Assembly (NCBI GenBank): GCA_029777855.1
Contig: JAKORL010000149.1
Location: forward strand, 1 to 34,941
Length of the DNA stretch: 34,941 nt
Direction of reading: 5' to 3'
From: Pseudomonadota bacterium
Lineage (GTDB): Bacteria > Pseudomonadota > Gammaproteobacteria > JAIEPX01
The translations under genes were made by a program, and so were the position numbers. Numbering within the stretch: the first letter of the stretch is position 1; every line of letters starts with the position of its first letter. Below, one piece after another: positions 8,623-18,456 of this stretch. The notes beneath the pieces were generated by a model. That model was not told the origin of the DNA, made no database searches, and saw only the letters and a program-made list of their open reading frames with translations.

Positions 8623-8892
8623 TTACTTCGGAGGAACATACCCGGCAGGCTTTTCAGCACCCCCTTTGAATAAAAACTTCACCATTTCATTTTTTAAGAA
8701 TTCTTTAGCTGATTGGTCGGATAGTACGAGTCGATTTTCGTTGATTAACATGGTCTGGTGATCTAACCAAAGTTGCCAAGCTTCGGAGCTGATGTGATCA
8801 TAAATTTCTTGGCCAATCTCACCAGGGTAGGGAGGATGTGTAAGGCCGTGAGCTTCTTTTTGCAATTTGAGACAAAAGATTTTGCGAGTCAT
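8623..8892 (-). CDS. yggX: Probable Fe(2+)-trafficking protein YggX
   Basis: 89 residues, normal for the family. It has the hallmark N-terminal [15 protein letters not shown] with the conserved Cys7, [16 protein letters not shown], and [12 protein letters not shown]. The family protects iron-sulfur clusters from oxidation and participates in iron handling in the cytosol. It overlaps the end of mutY by 4 bp (ATGA), and the mutY-yggX pair is widely conserved in gammaproteobacteria. MutY itself carries a 4Fe-4S cluster, which fits the pairing. An AAGGA ribosome site lies inside the mutY 3' end. Confidence 0.95.
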   Translation of the reverse strand: MTRKIFCLKLQKEAHGLTHPPYPGEIGQEIYDHISSEAWQLWLDHQTMLINENRLVLSDQSAKEFLKNEMVKFLFKGGAEKPAGYVPPK

Positions 8893-9965
8893 AGTGGTGT
8901 CCTTAAATTTCCATTGAGTTGTTGCAATAACTGCTTAACAGGAGCACTTAGCCCTAGTTCAATAGGAGCATCAGTGTCTATCCAGCAGTATGGGTCATTT
9001 TCCTTTACTTGAGCCGGCCATCGTTGAACGGTCAGTATAACGGGATTAATATCCAGGTGAAAGTGGCTAAAAGTGTGACGAGTAACGGGTAAGTTTTCTG
9101 TGGAGGCAATTTTACAAGAAAATAATTGTTCGCAATACTCTTTCGGTTGAGTATTCAAATCACATTCAGGCAGACTCCACAATCCACCCCAAATTCCACT
9201 CTGAGGTCTATTTTCTAAAAGAACTTTATTTTTGTGTATGAGAATTAAAAATTGTTTAACACGAATAGGGAGTGATTTACGAGGTTTTTTACCCGGATAT
9301 TCTTGAGGGTTTTTCATCTCATAGGCTTGGCAAAATTTTTGCAGTGGGCAAATGGAGCATGAAGGTTTTGTCCGAGTACACACCATGGCACCTAAATCCA
9401 TCATGGCTTGAGTATAATCACGACTGCGTTTATGAGGAGTATAATGTTCAGCAATATCCCAAAGTTTTTTTGCAACGGATAAATCACCTGGCCAACCTGG
9501 AATAGCAAAAACTCGACTTAGTACGCGTTTTACATTGCCATCTAAAATGGGGGCATACGTATCATGTGAAATACTGAGAATAGCACCTGCAGTGGATCGT
9601 CCTATACCGGGTAATTGTGAAAGTTGATCTACATCTTTGGGGAATTCTCCGCCGTAGTTTTCAACAATAATGTTGGCTGTTCGATGTAAATTTCTCGCGC
9701 GAGCGTAATAGCCCAGGCCTGTCCATAAATGCAAGACTTCGTCTAATTTAGCATTCGCTAAATCATGAACTTGCGGAAATTTTTGCATAAATCGGATGAA
9801 GTATGGAATGACAGTGTTGACTTGTGTTTGTTGCAACATTATTTCTGATACCCACACCCTGTAGGCTGTAATATCGTGTTGCCACGGTAAATCTTTACGA
9901 CCTTCTTTATCAAACCATTTCAACACACGTTGTTGAAATTGGCTACAGCTAATGGAGTGTTCCAT
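8889..9965 (-). CDS. mutY: A/G-specific adenine DNA glycosylase MutY
   Basis: 358 residues, standard length. It removes adenine mispaired with 8-oxoguanine in base-excision repair. Visible features: catalytic Glu41 in [10 protein letters not shown], helix-hairpin-helix [12 protein letters not shown] (118-129), catalytic Asp142 in ILDGNV, and the 4Fe-4S cluster cysteines C196, C203, C206 and C212 with C-X6-C-X2-C-X5-C spacing. A NUDIX-like domain for 8-oxoG recognition follows (about 230-350). It starts 12 bp after the asmA stop and overlaps yggX, so the three form one operon. Confidence 0.97.
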   Translation of the reverse strand: MEHSISCSQFQQRVLKWFDKEGRKDLPWQHDITAYRVWVSEIMLQQTQVNTVIPYFIRFMQKFPQVHDLANAKLDEVLHLWTGLGYYARARNLHRTANIIVENYGGEFPKDVDQLSQLPGIGRSTAGAILSISHDTYAPILDGNVKRVLSRVFAIPGWPGDLSVAKKLWDIAEHYTPHKRSRDYTQAMMDLGAMVCTRTKPSCSICPLQKFCQAYEMKNPQEYPGKKPRKSLPIRVKQFLILIHKNKVLLENRPQSGIWGGLWSLPECDLNTQPKEYCEQLFSCKIASTENLPVTRHTFSHFHLDINPVILTVQRWPAQVKENDPYCWIDTDAPIELGLSAPVKQLLQQLNGNLRTPL

Positions 9966-9977
9966 AATAATGTATCT

Positions 9978-12032
9978 CTACGGTTCTAGTATCTTATTAA
10001 TGACGTTGCCCACGTTTTCATCAACATGTTTAAGCAATTCCTGTTTTATAGCGGTTTTCGCCACGGCTTTTGCACCTTCCACAGCCAATATTTTAAGTAC
10101 CCCTCCAAGATCGACGGAAACGCAAGGACTTTGTAGGGTACATCCTACTTTAGTAGGGATATCATAGTTTGATAAATCTGCATTGATTTTTGTGCCGCTT
10201 ATTTCAGTATTGATGGGGTGTGGCTGTAGTAAACGGCACGTAAGTTGGTAGTTGATGTTGTTACTCAGCAAATTATAGTTTCCTTTGGCTTGAATTTTTA
10301 GCGTTGGTGTCAATAATTCTAAATCAGGATTAGAGCAATTACCATTGCTGAAAGAAGCCGTCCCTGTGAGGTGATTAAAGGGGGTATAGCCTCGGTCTGC
10401 AGTTTCTGCATTTTGTTGCGATATTTTTGAAATGGCTTGATCGATTTTATAATCAATATCAGAACCATAAACTGCTCCGTTGCTGACGATAAATGTAATG
10501 GCACCTGAAAGAGATTGTTTTATTGCAGCCCCAGATTTTCCAGAGGCATTAATATCAATATTAAGGTTTGCAACGCCGTTGAGTTTTGACGAGCCTGTCA
10601 ATGTTCGTAGCAATTGATCAGCCGATATTCCTGACATTCTTTGTTTAATGCTAAAGTTGGGTGCATTGCCTGCAAAGTTCATGTTGATTATTCCACTGGT
10701 ACTTCCGCCAAAAATATTAGCTGTAAAATTAGATAGAGAGACTAAGTTTGAGGTGTATTTCAGATTTGTTTTCAAACGTGAAAATTGATAAACATCATAG
10801 GATAATTGTCCCAGTTCCACAGTTCCTTCAATAACGAGAGGTCCCGATGAACGCTTATTGTTTGTAGAACCCACTTCAGATTTTGAACTACTTCCAGAAG
10901 GTAAATAATCTTCCAGTTTGAGTTTATCAGAAGCTAATGAGAAGCCAATATTTGAAGATGAAGTGGCGAAGTTGAGTTGCCCTCTAATGGGATGACCGTC
11001 GACATTGCCCGTTAGATTTTTTAAGCTAATATTTTGAGAGTTAATTTGAAGATCTGCTGTCAGCAAAACATTCGTCAGCGAGTTTGAATTACCCAGTTGG
11101 AACGATTTAGAAGAAGATAACAAACGTTTCAGATTGAACGAATTCGTCGTAATATGTCCGTTAAAACCAAAATTGGATGAAGCATAGCTGCCCGATAAAT
11201 CACCATTAATTTTTAAATCGCCCATTTCGAGATTGAGTGGTAAAAATTTTATGAGTGAGGAATTCAGATCCGTTTGAATATTACCCTTAATTACAACTTC
11301 AGGTGCATTTTCAGGTTTTAATCGTAGATCACTGTTTTCAAGTAGTATTTTTGAATTTTCTGAATCGTAATGAGCTATTGTTTTTAAGTTAATAGCTGTT
11401 TTAGAATTTGAATCGCTGATAAAAGTAAAATTTCCATGTAGGGGAAATGCTTGGCTTGATGTGATATTGTCTGCAGTGAGATTGACATCATCAAGTGAAT
11501 AGTGTTGTCCAGTTTTAGTATCGGAGTAATGAATGCTAGTATGATTTAAAGCGAGTGCTGCGATATTAAAGTGCATGGATTTATCTGAGAGGTTTTTTTC
11601 TGTAGAATGCGATTCTTGTTTTGCGGACGAATTAAAACTCCAGTTATTTTGGCCTTGCGCATTTTTCTGTAAATTAATAATGGCATTCGTTAATGAGGCG
11701 CGATTCACGGCAAGTTCTCGATTTAACAGAGGGCCCAATTCTGCTGATATCGTTAATTTATGTGCAGAGAGAAAAGTATCTCCTTTAAATCCTGCTGGGT
11801 TGCTCAAGCTGATATCATCTACAGTAATGCCCAATCGAGGCCAAAATGAGGCATGGAGTGAGCCTTTAATGATGAGATCTCGACCTGTGGATGATTTCAC
11901 GTATTGGGTAATTTGGTTTTTTAACAAATCGCTATTAACCATGGTTGAGAATAACACGATGGCTGTAATAGCAGTTAATAGCGTTAGGCTCAGTAATCCT
12001 ACAACCAATTTAAACACTGTCTTCATAGTCAA
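9978..12032 (-). CDS. asmA: AsmA family protein
   Basis: 684 residues. One N-terminal membrane anchor (residues about 7-30) is followed by a large periplasmic region rich in beta-strand. The start (TGRDLIIKGSLHASFWPRLG, then VDDISLSNPAGF) is the classic AsmA N-terminal domain, and the C-terminal third has the AsmA-like repeat ending. AsmA-like proteins are bridge-type lipid transporters or outer-membrane biogenesis factors. A strong GGAG ribosome site precedes the ATG. It is the first gene of the asmA-mutY-yggX operon; the asmA-mutY order is common in gammaproteobacteria. Confidence 0.9.
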   Translation of the reverse strand: MTMKTVFKLVVGLLSLTLLTAITAIVLFSTMVNSDLLKNQITQYVKSSTGRDLIIKGSLHASFWPRLGITVDDISLSNPAGFKGDTFLSAHKLTISAELGPLLNRELAVNRASLTNAIINLQKNAQGQNNWSFNSSAKQESHSTEKNLSDKSMHFNIAALALNHTSIHYSDTKTGQHYSLDDVNLTADNITSSQAFPLHGNFTFISDSNSKTAINLKTIAHYDSENSKILLENSDLRLKPENAPEVVIKGNIQTDLNSSLIKFLPLNLEMGDLKINGDLSGSYASSNFGFNGHITTNSFNLKRLLSSSKSFQLGNSNSLTNVLLTADLQINSQNISLKNLTGNVDGHPIRGQLNFATSSSNIGFSLASDKLKLEDYLPSGSSSKSEVGSTNNKRSSGPLVIEGTVELGQLSYDVYQFSRLKTNLKYTSNLVSLSNFTANIFGGSTSGIINMNFAGNAPNFSIKQRMSGISADQLLRTLTGSSKLNGVANLNIDINASGKSGAAIKQSLSGAITFIVSNGAVYGSDIDYKIDQAISKISQQNAETADRGYTPFNHLTGTASFSNGNCSNPDLELLTPTLKIQAKGNYNLLSNNINYQLTCRLLQPHPINTEISGTKINADLSNYDIPTKVGCTLQSPCVSVDLGGVLKILAVEGAKAVAKTAIKQELLKHVDENVGNVINKILEP

Positions 12033-12173
12033 ACTCCTTTTTAGACTATTCTACCATTGAACTACACCCGCATACACTTTATCCTGTTAGTCTATTATAG
12101 CCATTTGATGGTGTTTGCGTCTAATGATCGTATTCTACGCTGTAACCTATCGATGCAATAACGAGGCAAATCC

Positions 12174-12878
12174 ATGAACAATCAACAGTCAGAAATGCCC
12201 TATTTTCGCACAATTCGCAGCTTTGTTCGCCGCGAAGGACGCATGACCCCACGTCAAAAAGAGGCGCTGGAAGCTCATTGGCTGAAGTATGGGGTAGATA
12301 CGCCCGTTGCAGACCTCGATTTTGTTACCCTCTTTGGACGAGAAGCCCCCGTTATTGTTGAAATCGGGTTTGGAATGGGTCAGTCCTTACTGACCTTAGC
12401 AAAGCAAAACCCTCATAATAATTATTTAGGTATTGAAGTTCACAAGCCGGGTGTAGGTGCGTTATTGGCCGATTTGGTCGAGCACGGGGTGAGTAATGTA
12501 CGCGTTATGATGACTGATGCTAAAGAAGTAATGGAGAATCATATTTCTTCAGAATCTTTAGAGGGGGTATTATTATTTTTCCCAGATCCATGGCCAAAAG
12601 TGCGTCATCACAAACGTCGTTTAGTTCAACCTGATTTTGTCGCTTGCGTGTCTCGTAGATTGAAAAGTGGTGGTTATTTTCATATGGCCACTGATTGGGA
12701 AAATTATGCCCAACATATGATGCAGGTTGCATCAAACTGTCAACAGCTTGATAATAAAGCGGGTGTAGGTCAATTCACTCCAAGACCCGAAAGTCGGCCG
12801 TACACTAAATTTGAACGGCGTGGGCAAAAGTTGGGTCATGGTGTTTGGGATTTATTATTGATTAAAAGGAGTTTCTGA
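12174..12878 (+). CDS. trmB: tRNA (guanine-N7)-methyltransferase TrmB
   Basis: 234 residues. It methylates G46 of tRNA using S-adenosylmethionine. It shows the SAM-binding motif EIGFGMG (63-69), GIEVH (86-90), the signature FFPDPWPKVRHHKRR (135-149), and the C-terminal TKFERRG (211-217). Upstream GAGG ribosome site. First gene of a five-gene operon: its stop TGA overlaps the next ATG by one base (TGATG), indicating translational coupling. Confidence 0.97.
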   Translation: MNNQQSEMPYFRTIRSFVRREGRMTPRQKEALEAHWLKYGVDTPVADLDFVTLFGREAPVIVEIGFGMGQSLLTLAKQNPHNNYLGIEVHKPGVGALLADLVEHGVSNVRVMMTDAKEVMENHISSESLEGVLLFFPDPWPKVRHHKRRLVQPDFVACVSRRLKSGGYFHMATDWENYAQHMMQVASNCQQLDNKAGVGQFTPRPESRPYTKFERRGQKLGHGVWDLLLIKRSF

Positions 12879-13279
12879 TGCGTAATTTTATTGTTATTTT
12901 GCTTGTGCTTTGTCCAATAGTGACTTTTGCACAAACATCGAATCTTTCTCAGGGATACGATTTTCTTGCAAAACAATGCAACGATTTAGACTGTATCCAA
13001 GCGAATATGGATATGATTGATGGTCAAATTGCTGCGCTGATAACGAAGCGTCTCGCTTTTGTAAAACGAGGTGCGGAGATAAAAAATACCAATGTTTTAG
13101 CACCTAAAACAGTGGGCTATGGAAATATTTCCGAAAGAGCAGGGGACCAAGCTAAAGCGATGGGGTCATCGGCTTCAACTCTAGGCGGTGTTTTTGAGGC
13201 GATTCAAAAACAATCGGAAGATTATGAAAAACAATATTTAAAATCTGCGGAAAAACCAAAAACACCTGAGTCACAATGA
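12878..13279 (+). CDS. Secreted AroQ/chorismate-mutase-like small protein
   Basis: 133 residues with a signal peptide (cleavage about Ala18). The mature part has the AroQ helical pattern: MIDGQIAALITKRLAFVKRGAEIKN (44-70) followed by GNISERAGDQ and a last helix VFEAIQKQSEDYEKQ. Aligned with E. coli chorismate mutase, Arg28, Lys39 and probably Arg51 have equivalents (Arg58, Lys69, Arg87). The Arg11 position is Gln41, and Gln88 corresponds to Glu117. Cys34 and Cys39 could form a disulfide. It may therefore be a weak or inactive periplasmic relative of *AroQ enzymes. AAGGAG ribosome site; it overlaps trmB by 1 bp and cysQ by 4 bp. The family assignment is by pattern only. Confidence 0.6.
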   Translation: MRNFIVILLVLCPIVTFAQTSNLSQGYDFLAKQCNDLDCIQANMDMIDGQIAALITKRLAFVKRGAEIKNTNVLAPKTVGYGNISERAGDQAKAMGSSASTLGGVFEAIQKQSEDYEKQYLKSAEKPKTPESQ

Positions 13280-14097
13280 TTCTCAATCCCGAACTATTGT
13301 TACCTCAAGTCATTAAAATCGCTTTTTTAGCGGCTGATGCAATTGTAAAAATTTATCGTGAAGAATCATATGATATACAAACGAAAGATGATGCATCACC
13401 TCTAACGCAGGCAGATATTTTAGCAAATCAAATCATTGAAAAAGGCTTGACGAATTTGACACCAGAGATTCCTATTATTTCTGAGGAAAGTTTGTCTCCT
13501 TCTTTTCAGGAACGAAAAGAGTGGTCACTTTTTTGGTTGGTAGATCCTTTAGATGGAACTAAAGAATTTATAGCTCGCACGGATGATTTTTCTGTCAATA
13601 TTGCGTTAATTCAAAATCACGAACCGATTATGGGAGTGATTGTTTCACCGTGTAGACAGACGGCTTATTTTGCGAGTCGCGGATTTGGCGCTTTTTATCA
13701 GGATGCGAAAGGCGTTGTGAAATCGTTAAAGACGCGAAAGTGGTTGGCGAATCATCCATTATCCATTACTGTTAGCAGACGTCATTCATCAGAGCGTATT
13801 GCAAAATTCATGAGCCAAATAGGAGACTATTCTATACTCGCTATGGGGAGTTCATTGAAATTTTGTGCGATTGCAGAACAGCGGGCCGATTTATACCCAC
13901 GTCTAGGCCCTACGAGTGAGTGGGATACTGCAGCTGGCCAATGTATACTCACTGAAGCAGGTGGGGCTATAGTGGATTTGCAGGGGGTTGCATTACGTTA
14001 TAACACCAAGGAAGATATGCTGAATCCCGGCTTTTTGGCCACTGGCGATTTAGAAGGTTTGTTGAAAACGCTTAATTTAATAGAGGGGATACTATGA
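13276..14097 (+). CDS. cysQ: 3'(2'),5'-bisphosphate nucleotidase CysQ
   Basis: 273 residues of the inositol-monophosphatase superfamily. It removes the 3' phosphate from PAP/PAPS and protects sulfur assimilation and RNA turnover from PAP build-up. Metal site residues are visible: Glu70-Glu71 (SEES), Asp90/Asp93 in [12 protein letters not shown] (87-98), and Asp217 in EWDTAAG. The KEF continuation after DGT is typical of CysQ rather than SuhB. It overlaps its neighbours on both sides by 4 bp (ATGA), so it is translated as part of the trmB-mdh operon. Confidence 0.93.
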   Translation: MILNPELLLPQVIKIAFLAADAIVKIYREESYDIQTKDDASPLTQADILANQIIEKGLTNLTPEIPIISEESLSPSFQERKEWSLFWLVDPLDGTKEFIARTDDFSVNIALIQNHEPIMGVIVSPCRQTAYFASRGFGAFYQDAKGVVKSLKTRKWLANHPLSITVSRRHSSERIAKFMSQIGDYSILAMGSSLKFCAIAEQRADLYPRLGPTSEWDTAAGQCILTEAGGAIVDLQGVALRYNTKEDMLNPGFLATGDLEGLLKTLNLIEGIL

Positions 14098-15080
14098 AAC
14101 ATGTTCGAGTAGCGATCACGGGAGCAGGTGGTCAAATTTGTTATGCTTTGTTATTTAGAATTGCCAATGGCGATATGTTTGGTCAAGACACTACGGTTGA
14201 TTTACATTTAATTGAATTACCCGCATCGCTCCCATCACTTCGTGGAATTGTAATGGAATTGGAAGATTGTGCATTTCCTCTCTTGAAAAATGTTGTGTGC
14301 ACGACGGATTTAAATGAAGGCATGCGCGATGTGAATTGGGCCATTTTAGTGGGCGCAGTACCACGTAAAGCGGGTATGGAGCGAGGCGATTTATTAGGTA
14401 TCAACGGAAAAATTTTTACAGGACAGGGGCAGGCAATTAATAATAATGCAGCTGATGATGTGCGCATTTTAGTGGTAGGAAATCCATGTAACACTAATTG
14501 TTTAATTGCGATACATAATGCACCCGACGTACCACGAGATCGCTTTTATGCGATGACTATGCTTGATGAAAATCGAGCACGTGCACAGCTCGCCATTAAA
14601 GCGAATGTTCCAATCACAGCTGTCACAAAAATGAATATCTGGGGTAATCACTCAGCTACCCAATATCCTGATTTTTATCATGCTTTCATTAATGGAAAAT
14701 CAGCTCATGAAGTCATCAATGATGAAAATTGGTTGAAAAATGATTTTATCACCACTGTCCAAAAACGTGGTGCTGCAGTGATAGAAGCTAGAGGTGCATC
14801 ATCAGCGGCTTCGGCTTCGAATGGCATTATTGATAGCGTGTATAATTTAGTTCATGACACGCCTGCTAATGAATCATTCTCAATGGCACTAGCCTCTGAG
14901 GGACAGTATGGTGTTGATGAAGGGTTAATTTATTCTTTTCCATGTCGCACAGTGGGTGGAAAATTAGAAGTGATTGATGGTATTCAACACGATGATTTTG
15001 CGGAAGGGAAATTGTTGGCCACACTGAATGAATTACGCAGTGAAAGAGATGCTGTAAAAGAATTAGGATTAATAGCGTAA
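14094..15080 (+). CDS. mdh: Malate dehydrogenase (cytosolic/type-2 family)
   Basis: 328 residues. It interconverts malate and oxaloacetate with NAD in the TCA cycle. Rossmann motif ITGAGGQI (8-15), substrate arginines in [11 protein letters not shown] (Arg91, Arg97) and MTMLDENRA (Asp158, Arg161), and catalytic His186 in [12 protein letters not shown]. This pattern marks the 'type 2' MDH used by many bacteria, not the E. coli form. GAGGGG ribosome site; the start codon overlaps the cysQ stop. Confidence 0.96.
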   Translation: MKHVRVAITGAGGQICYALLFRIANGDMFGQDTTVDLHLIELPASLPSLRGIVMELEDCAFPLLKNVVCTTDLNEGMRDVNWAILVGAVPRKAGMERGDLLGINGKIFTGQGQAINNNAADDVRILVVGNPCNTNCLIAIHNAPDVPRDRFYAMTMLDENRARAQLAIKANVPITAVTKMNIWGNHSATQYPDFYHAFINGKSAHEVINDENWLKNDFITTVQKRGAAVIEARGASSAASASNGIIDSVYNLVHDTPANESFSMALASEGQYGVDEGLIYSFPCRTVGGKLEVIDGIQHDDFAEGKLLATLNELRSERDAVKELGLIA

Positions 15081-15082
15081 GG

Positions 15083-15841
15083 ATGGAACTACTCACATTT
15101 AAAATCATTTGTGCAATAGCACTATTTTTTGCTGCAATTATTGCCGGTGTTATTCCATTGCTTGTAGGGGATCGGCATCCTCGTGCGCTTTGTTTATTTG
15201 AAGCTTTTGCTGCTGGTGTTTTTTTGGGCGCTGCATTATTTCACATGTTACCAGCTGCCCAACTCTCGTTAAAAGCTCAAAATTTAGCTTCATATCCCTA
15301 TGCTATTTTATTTTGTGTCGTGGGCTTTTTATTTTTGTTGCTCATCGAACGCATTGTAAACTCTCATGCAGATCGAATGCATGCCCATCGTTTAACGGCT
15401 TTATTGTTGTTAGTGATGTTATCCTTACATTCACTCATTGAAGGTGCAGCCTTAGGAATTAATAGCGTATTTAATAATGCCTTGGTGATCTTTATTGCAA
15501 TAATGGCTCATAAAAGTACGGCCGCTTTTGCCTTAGGCGTGACGATTGTTCGAGGGTATTCTTCGCATCTTAAATCCATCCTAATGTTGATAGGATTTTC
15601 GATAATGTCGCCTTTAGGCGTTGTCTTAGCCGCTTTAGTGAGTGGTTTCTTGCAGAGTGGGACAGGTACAGCGGCAGAGGCCATTTTCAATGCGTTTGCT
15701 GCGGGGTCTTTTCTGTACATAGGCTCATTGAATGTCATCGATAATCACTTCCATCCAAAGCCACTGATCGACCGCTTTGCAGAGCTATTTGCGCTTATTG
15801 TGGGCATTGGATCCATGGGGATCGTGGCCATCTGGGTGTAG
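15083..15841 (+). CDS. ZIP family divalent metal transporter
   Basis: 252 residues, with about eight transmembrane segments. ZIP metal-site motifs are present: HSLIEGAALG in TM4 and MAHKSTAAFALG in TM5. A His-containing loop (HADRMHAHR, about 95-103) separates TM3 and TM4, as in the family. Likely imports Zn2+, Fe2+ or Mn2+ across the inner membrane; substrate not determinable. The start is 2 bp after mdh, so it is the last gene of the operon. A REPIN-like inverted repeat begins 6 bp after the stop. Confidence 0.9.
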   Translation: MELLTFKIICAIALFFAAIIAGVIPLLVGDRHPRALCLFEAFAAGVFLGAALFHMLPAAQLSLKAQNLASYPYAILFCVVGFLFLLLIERIVNSHADRMHAHRLTALLLLVMLSLHSLIEGAALGINSVFNNALVIFIAIMAHKSTAAFALGVTIVRGYSSHLKSILMLIGFSIMSPLGVVLAALVSGFLQSGTGTAAEAIFNAFAAGSFLYIGSLNVIDNHFHPKPLIDRFAELFALIVGIGSMGIVAIWV

Positions 15842-15847
15842 GAGATA

Positions 15848-15935
15848 GGGTCAGGTCTAACATTGACACTAGCTTAGTCAATGATCTGAGATATGAGGCA
15901 GTAATAATAGCTAGTGTCGATGTTAGACCTGACCC
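15848..15935. repeat. REPIN-like inverted repeat (copy B)
   Basis: Two 26-bp arms (15848-15873 and 15910-15935) match at 25 of 26 positions with a 36-bp loop. The outer half-site GGGTCAGGTCTAACATT is the same family as the ends of the RAYT unit at 3258-4382. Sits between the ZIP gene and accA. No T-run follows, so it is not an obvious terminator, though it could slow transcription or protect the 3' end. Confidence 0.88.
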
Positions 15936-15989
15936 CATTCCCTTTTTTATGATAGAATATCTCGCTTAAGCTACATTAGGGGTTAACCC

Positions 15990-16940
15990 ATGAATATGAC
16001 ACATCTTGATTTTGAAAAGCCGATTGCTGAGCTTGAGGCCAAAATTGACGAATTACGTCGAGTTGGCACGGATACAGAGCTCAATTTAATCGAAGAAATC
16101 GACAAGCTCGATGCGAAAAGCCGTGAGCTGACTAAATCGATTTTTAGCTCATTAACTTCACAGCAAGTGGTTAAAATGGCTAGACATCCATTGAGGCCCT
16201 ACGCGCTCGATTATATCGAACGTATTTTTACCGACTTTGATGAGCTTCACGGTGACCGACATTTTTCGAATGGTGCGGTGATTGTGGGTGGTATTGCACG
16301 ATTTAATAATCAACCTGTGATGGTGATCGGACAACAAAAAGGCCGCACGACTAAAGAAAAAGTCCAGCGAAATTTTGGAATGCCTAGACCTGAGGATTTT
16401 CGTAAAGCACTTCGACTTATGCAATTAGCCGAGCGATTTCAAATACCTATTTTTACTTTTATTGATACGCCTGGAGCATATCCGGGAATTGATGCAGAAG
16501 AACGCAATCAAAGTGAAGCCATTGCGCGAAATTTATTTGAAATGTCTACACTGCGTACCCCAATAATTTGCACCGTGATTGGAGAAGGAAGTTCAGGAGG
16601 CGCCTTGGCGATTGGGGTAGGTGATCGCGTTCTTATGTTGCAGTACAGTATTTATGCCGTTATTTCACCTGAAGGATGCGCTTCCATTTTGTGGAAAAGT
16701 GCAGATAAAGCTGAAGAAGCGGCTGAAGCGATGGGAGTGACTCCTGACCGATTATTTAAACTGGGGCTCATCGATGAAATTATCCCTGAGCCTTTGGGCG
16801 GTGCTCATCGTGATATCGATGCAATGTCAGAAACACTCAAAACTGTTTTGGCGCGTCAATTAAAACAACTACAGTCTATGTCTATAGACAAATTAGTGGA
16901 GCAGCGCTATCAACGACTAATGGCTATCGGGAAAAGATAA
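15990..16940 (+). CDS. accA: Acetyl-CoA carboxylase carboxyltransferase subunit alpha
   Basis: 316 residues, standard length. It forms the carboxyltransferase half of acetyl-CoA carboxylase with AccD, making malonyl-CoA for fatty-acid synthesis. Family landmarks: [74 protein letters not shown] and [16 protein letters not shown] (oxyanion region). AGGGG ribosome site and a TAGAAT box lie upstream. Monocistronic or followed by tilS, from which it is separated by a REPIN. Confidence 0.98.
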   Translation: MNMTHLDFEKPIAELEAKIDELRRVGTDTELNLIEEIDKLDAKSRELTKSIFSSLTSQQVVKMARHPLRPYALDYIERIFTDFDELHGDRHFSNGAVIVGGIARFNNQPVMVIGQQKGRTTKEKVQRNFGMPRPEDFRKALRLMQLAERFQIPIFTFIDTPGAYPGIDAEERNQSEAIARNLFEMSTLRTPIICTVIGEGSSGGALAIGVGDRVLMLQYSIYAVISPEGCASILWKSADKAEEAAEAMGVTPDRLFKLGLIDEIIPEPLGGAHRDIDAMSETLKTVLARQLKQLQSMSIDKLVEQRYQRLMAIGKR

Positions 16941-16946
16941 GATGGT

Positions 16947-17031
16947 GATGGGATGGGGTCAAGTCTGGACAAATAGACAAATAACTAAGATGAAAATTTG
17001 TTTATTTGTCCAGACTTGACCCCATCCCATC
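16947..17031. repeat. REPIN-like inverted repeat (copy C)
   Basis: Perfect 29-bp arms (16947-16975 and 17003-17031) that extend to 36 bp with one mismatch (16982/16996), leaving a 13-bp loop. The half-site GGGGTCAAGTCTGGACAAAT is a divergent member of the RAYT-related family. It lies between accA and tilS; transcripts through it would form a very stable hairpin. Confidence 0.9.
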
Positions 17032-17034
17032 AAA

Positions 17035-17049
17035 CGTAGACCTCACCCC
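17035..17049. repeat. Degenerate REP half-site
   Basis: CGTAGACCTCACCCC resembles the right arm of copy B (GTTAGACCTGACCCC). A lone half-site 4 bp after copy C and 11 bp before the tilS start; probably a relic of an older repeat. Confidence 0.55.
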
Positions 17050-17060
17050 ATTCATTTACT

Positions 17061-18386
17061 ATGAATAAAGATGTAAAAAAAATTGATGACATCATCAAGC
17101 GATTCTTTGAAAAATTCACTGCCCAAAAAACATTTTGGGTCGCTTACAGCGGCGGTGTTGATTCTCATGTTTTGGTGCATGCCTTAGTTCAAAATAAAAA
17201 CCCTTCTCAAAATATTCGTGCAATTCATATTCATCACGGACTACAAGTGCATGCCGATGAATGGAGTGAACATTGCACTCAACAAGCAAAAAATCTTGCT
17301 GTTCCCATAGAAATAAAACACGTCTATGCAAAGCCAGCGCATGGGCAGAGTCCAGAAGCCGCTGCACGAGAAGCGCGATATGCTGCATTGTCAGGAATCA
17401 TTCAAAAAGAGGATGTATTGCTCACTGCACACAATCAAAATGATCAAGCAGAAACATTATTATTACAATTAATTCGAGGTGCTGGAGTCAAAGGTTTAGC
17501 GGCCATGCCTAAGCAGACACAATTTAATGAAGGAATTTTATGCAGGCCCTTTTTAGAGGTCTCTCGAGCGAGTATTTTGAGTTATGCGCAACATTATCAA
17601 TTAAAATGGATTGAAGATCCTAGTAATGAAAATACACACTTTGATCGAAACTATTTGCGTCAAACTATTTTTCCATTATTAACAGCCCGATGGCCCAGCA
17701 TTGAAAAAACATTTTCGCGCAGCGCTGAGCATTGTGCGAGTGCGAGTGAGATCCTCGAGGAACTTGCCAAAGATGATTTTATTTATAGCGTGAATCGAAA
17801 TAATAATGCCATGAATATCGAGAAATTATTAACTCTTTCAATGCAACGACAAAAAAATGTACTGCGTTATTGGATTGAAGAACAAGATTTACCTCTGCCA
17901 TCTACCGCGCATTTAGAAAGTTTAATGCATGATGTTATCCCTGCTGCTGAAGATAAAATTCCCTGTATGCATTGGCCTGGCGCTGAAATTCGGCGTTATA
18001 AGGGATTTTTATTTGCAATGCCTCCTTTAGTGGTATTTGATTCAACACTAGAAATAGCTTGGGATCGACAAATTGCACTAAAATTACCATGTGATTTAGG
18101 TGTGATTGAAAAAGATGATCAAAATATAAAAGGAAAAGCCTTATCCTCAATTGAAGGTCCAGTAGTCATTCGTTTTAGGCAAGGTGGAGAAGTCATGAAA
18201 GTTCCTGGTCGTCAAGGATCCCATGAATTGAAAAAATTATTTCAAGAGTGGAATGTTTTGCCATGGTGCAGAGATAGAATTCCGCTGATTTATGTACAAG
18301 ATGAACTGGTGGCTGTGGTTATTTCTTCTCATTGTGTATTGCCACAGTATGCAAACCCACATATTTTGCCAATCTCGGGCGTATAA
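17061..18386 (+). CDS. tilS: tRNA(Ile)-lysidine synthase TilS
   Basis: 441 residues. It modifies the wobble C of tRNA-Ile2 to lysidine so that AUA is read as isoleucine. PP-loop SGGVDS (30-35), HIHHGLQVHAD, TAHNQNDQAETLLLQLIRGAG (TilS signature), EDPSNEN and FDRNYLR are all present, with TilS C-terminal domains (about 240-430, including GRQGSHELKKLFQEW). No ribosome site is evident; the upstream 120 bp are occupied by REP sequences. The last 20 or so residues (after DELVAVVIS) appear to come from a dispersed repeat: a 23-bp identical copy of the 3' coding region (18301-18323) recurs at 18414-18436, in frame with what may have been the original end (VITSEGVM then stop). Confidence 0.95.
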   Translation: MNKDVKKIDDIIKRFFEKFTAQKTFWVAYSGGVDSHVLVHALVQNKNPSQNIRAIHIHHGLQVHADEWSEHCTQQAKNLAVPIEIKHVYAKPAHGQSPEAAAREARYAALSGIIQKEDVLLTAHNQNDQAETLLLQLIRGAGVKGLAAMPKQTQFNEGILCRPFLEVSRASILSYAQHYQLKWIEDPSNENTHFDRNYLRQTIFPLLTARWPSIEKTFSRSAEHCASASEILEELAKDDFIYSVNRNNNAMNIEKLLTLSMQRQKNVLRYWIEEQDLPLPSTAHLESLMHDVIPAAEDKIPCMHWPGAEIRRYKGFLFAMPPLVVFDSTLEIAWDRQIALKLPCDLGVIEKDDQNIKGKALSSIEGPVVIRFRQGGEVMKVPGRQGSHELKKLFQEWNVLPWCRDRIPLIYVQDELVAVVISSHCVLPQYANPHILPISGV

Positions 18387-18456
18387 AATCATTTTAAATC
18401 CTCATTAACTAGCATGAACTGGTGGCTGTGGTTATTACTTCTGAGGGTGTTATGTG
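18301..18456. repeat. Direct duplication of the tilS 3' end (113-bp offset)
   Basis: ATGAACTGGTGGCTGTGG plus TTATT is identical at 18301-18323 and 18414-18436, and similarity continues more weakly for about 20 bp. Between the two copies lies the dispersed repeat at 18361-18416. This looks like an insertion with partial duplication of tilS coding sequence. Confidence 0.8.

Noticed and set aside
11575..12060. 161-codon + strand open frame over the start of asmA
   Set aside because: Antisense shadow of the well-supported AsmA N-terminal domain, with no ribosome site or recognisable protein.
15848..17031. Inverted repeats after the ZIP gene and accA as ordinary terminators
   Set aside because: No T-run follows the stems, loops are 13-36 bases, and the arms share a sequence family with the RAYT ends, so they are better explained as REPIN-type repeats.
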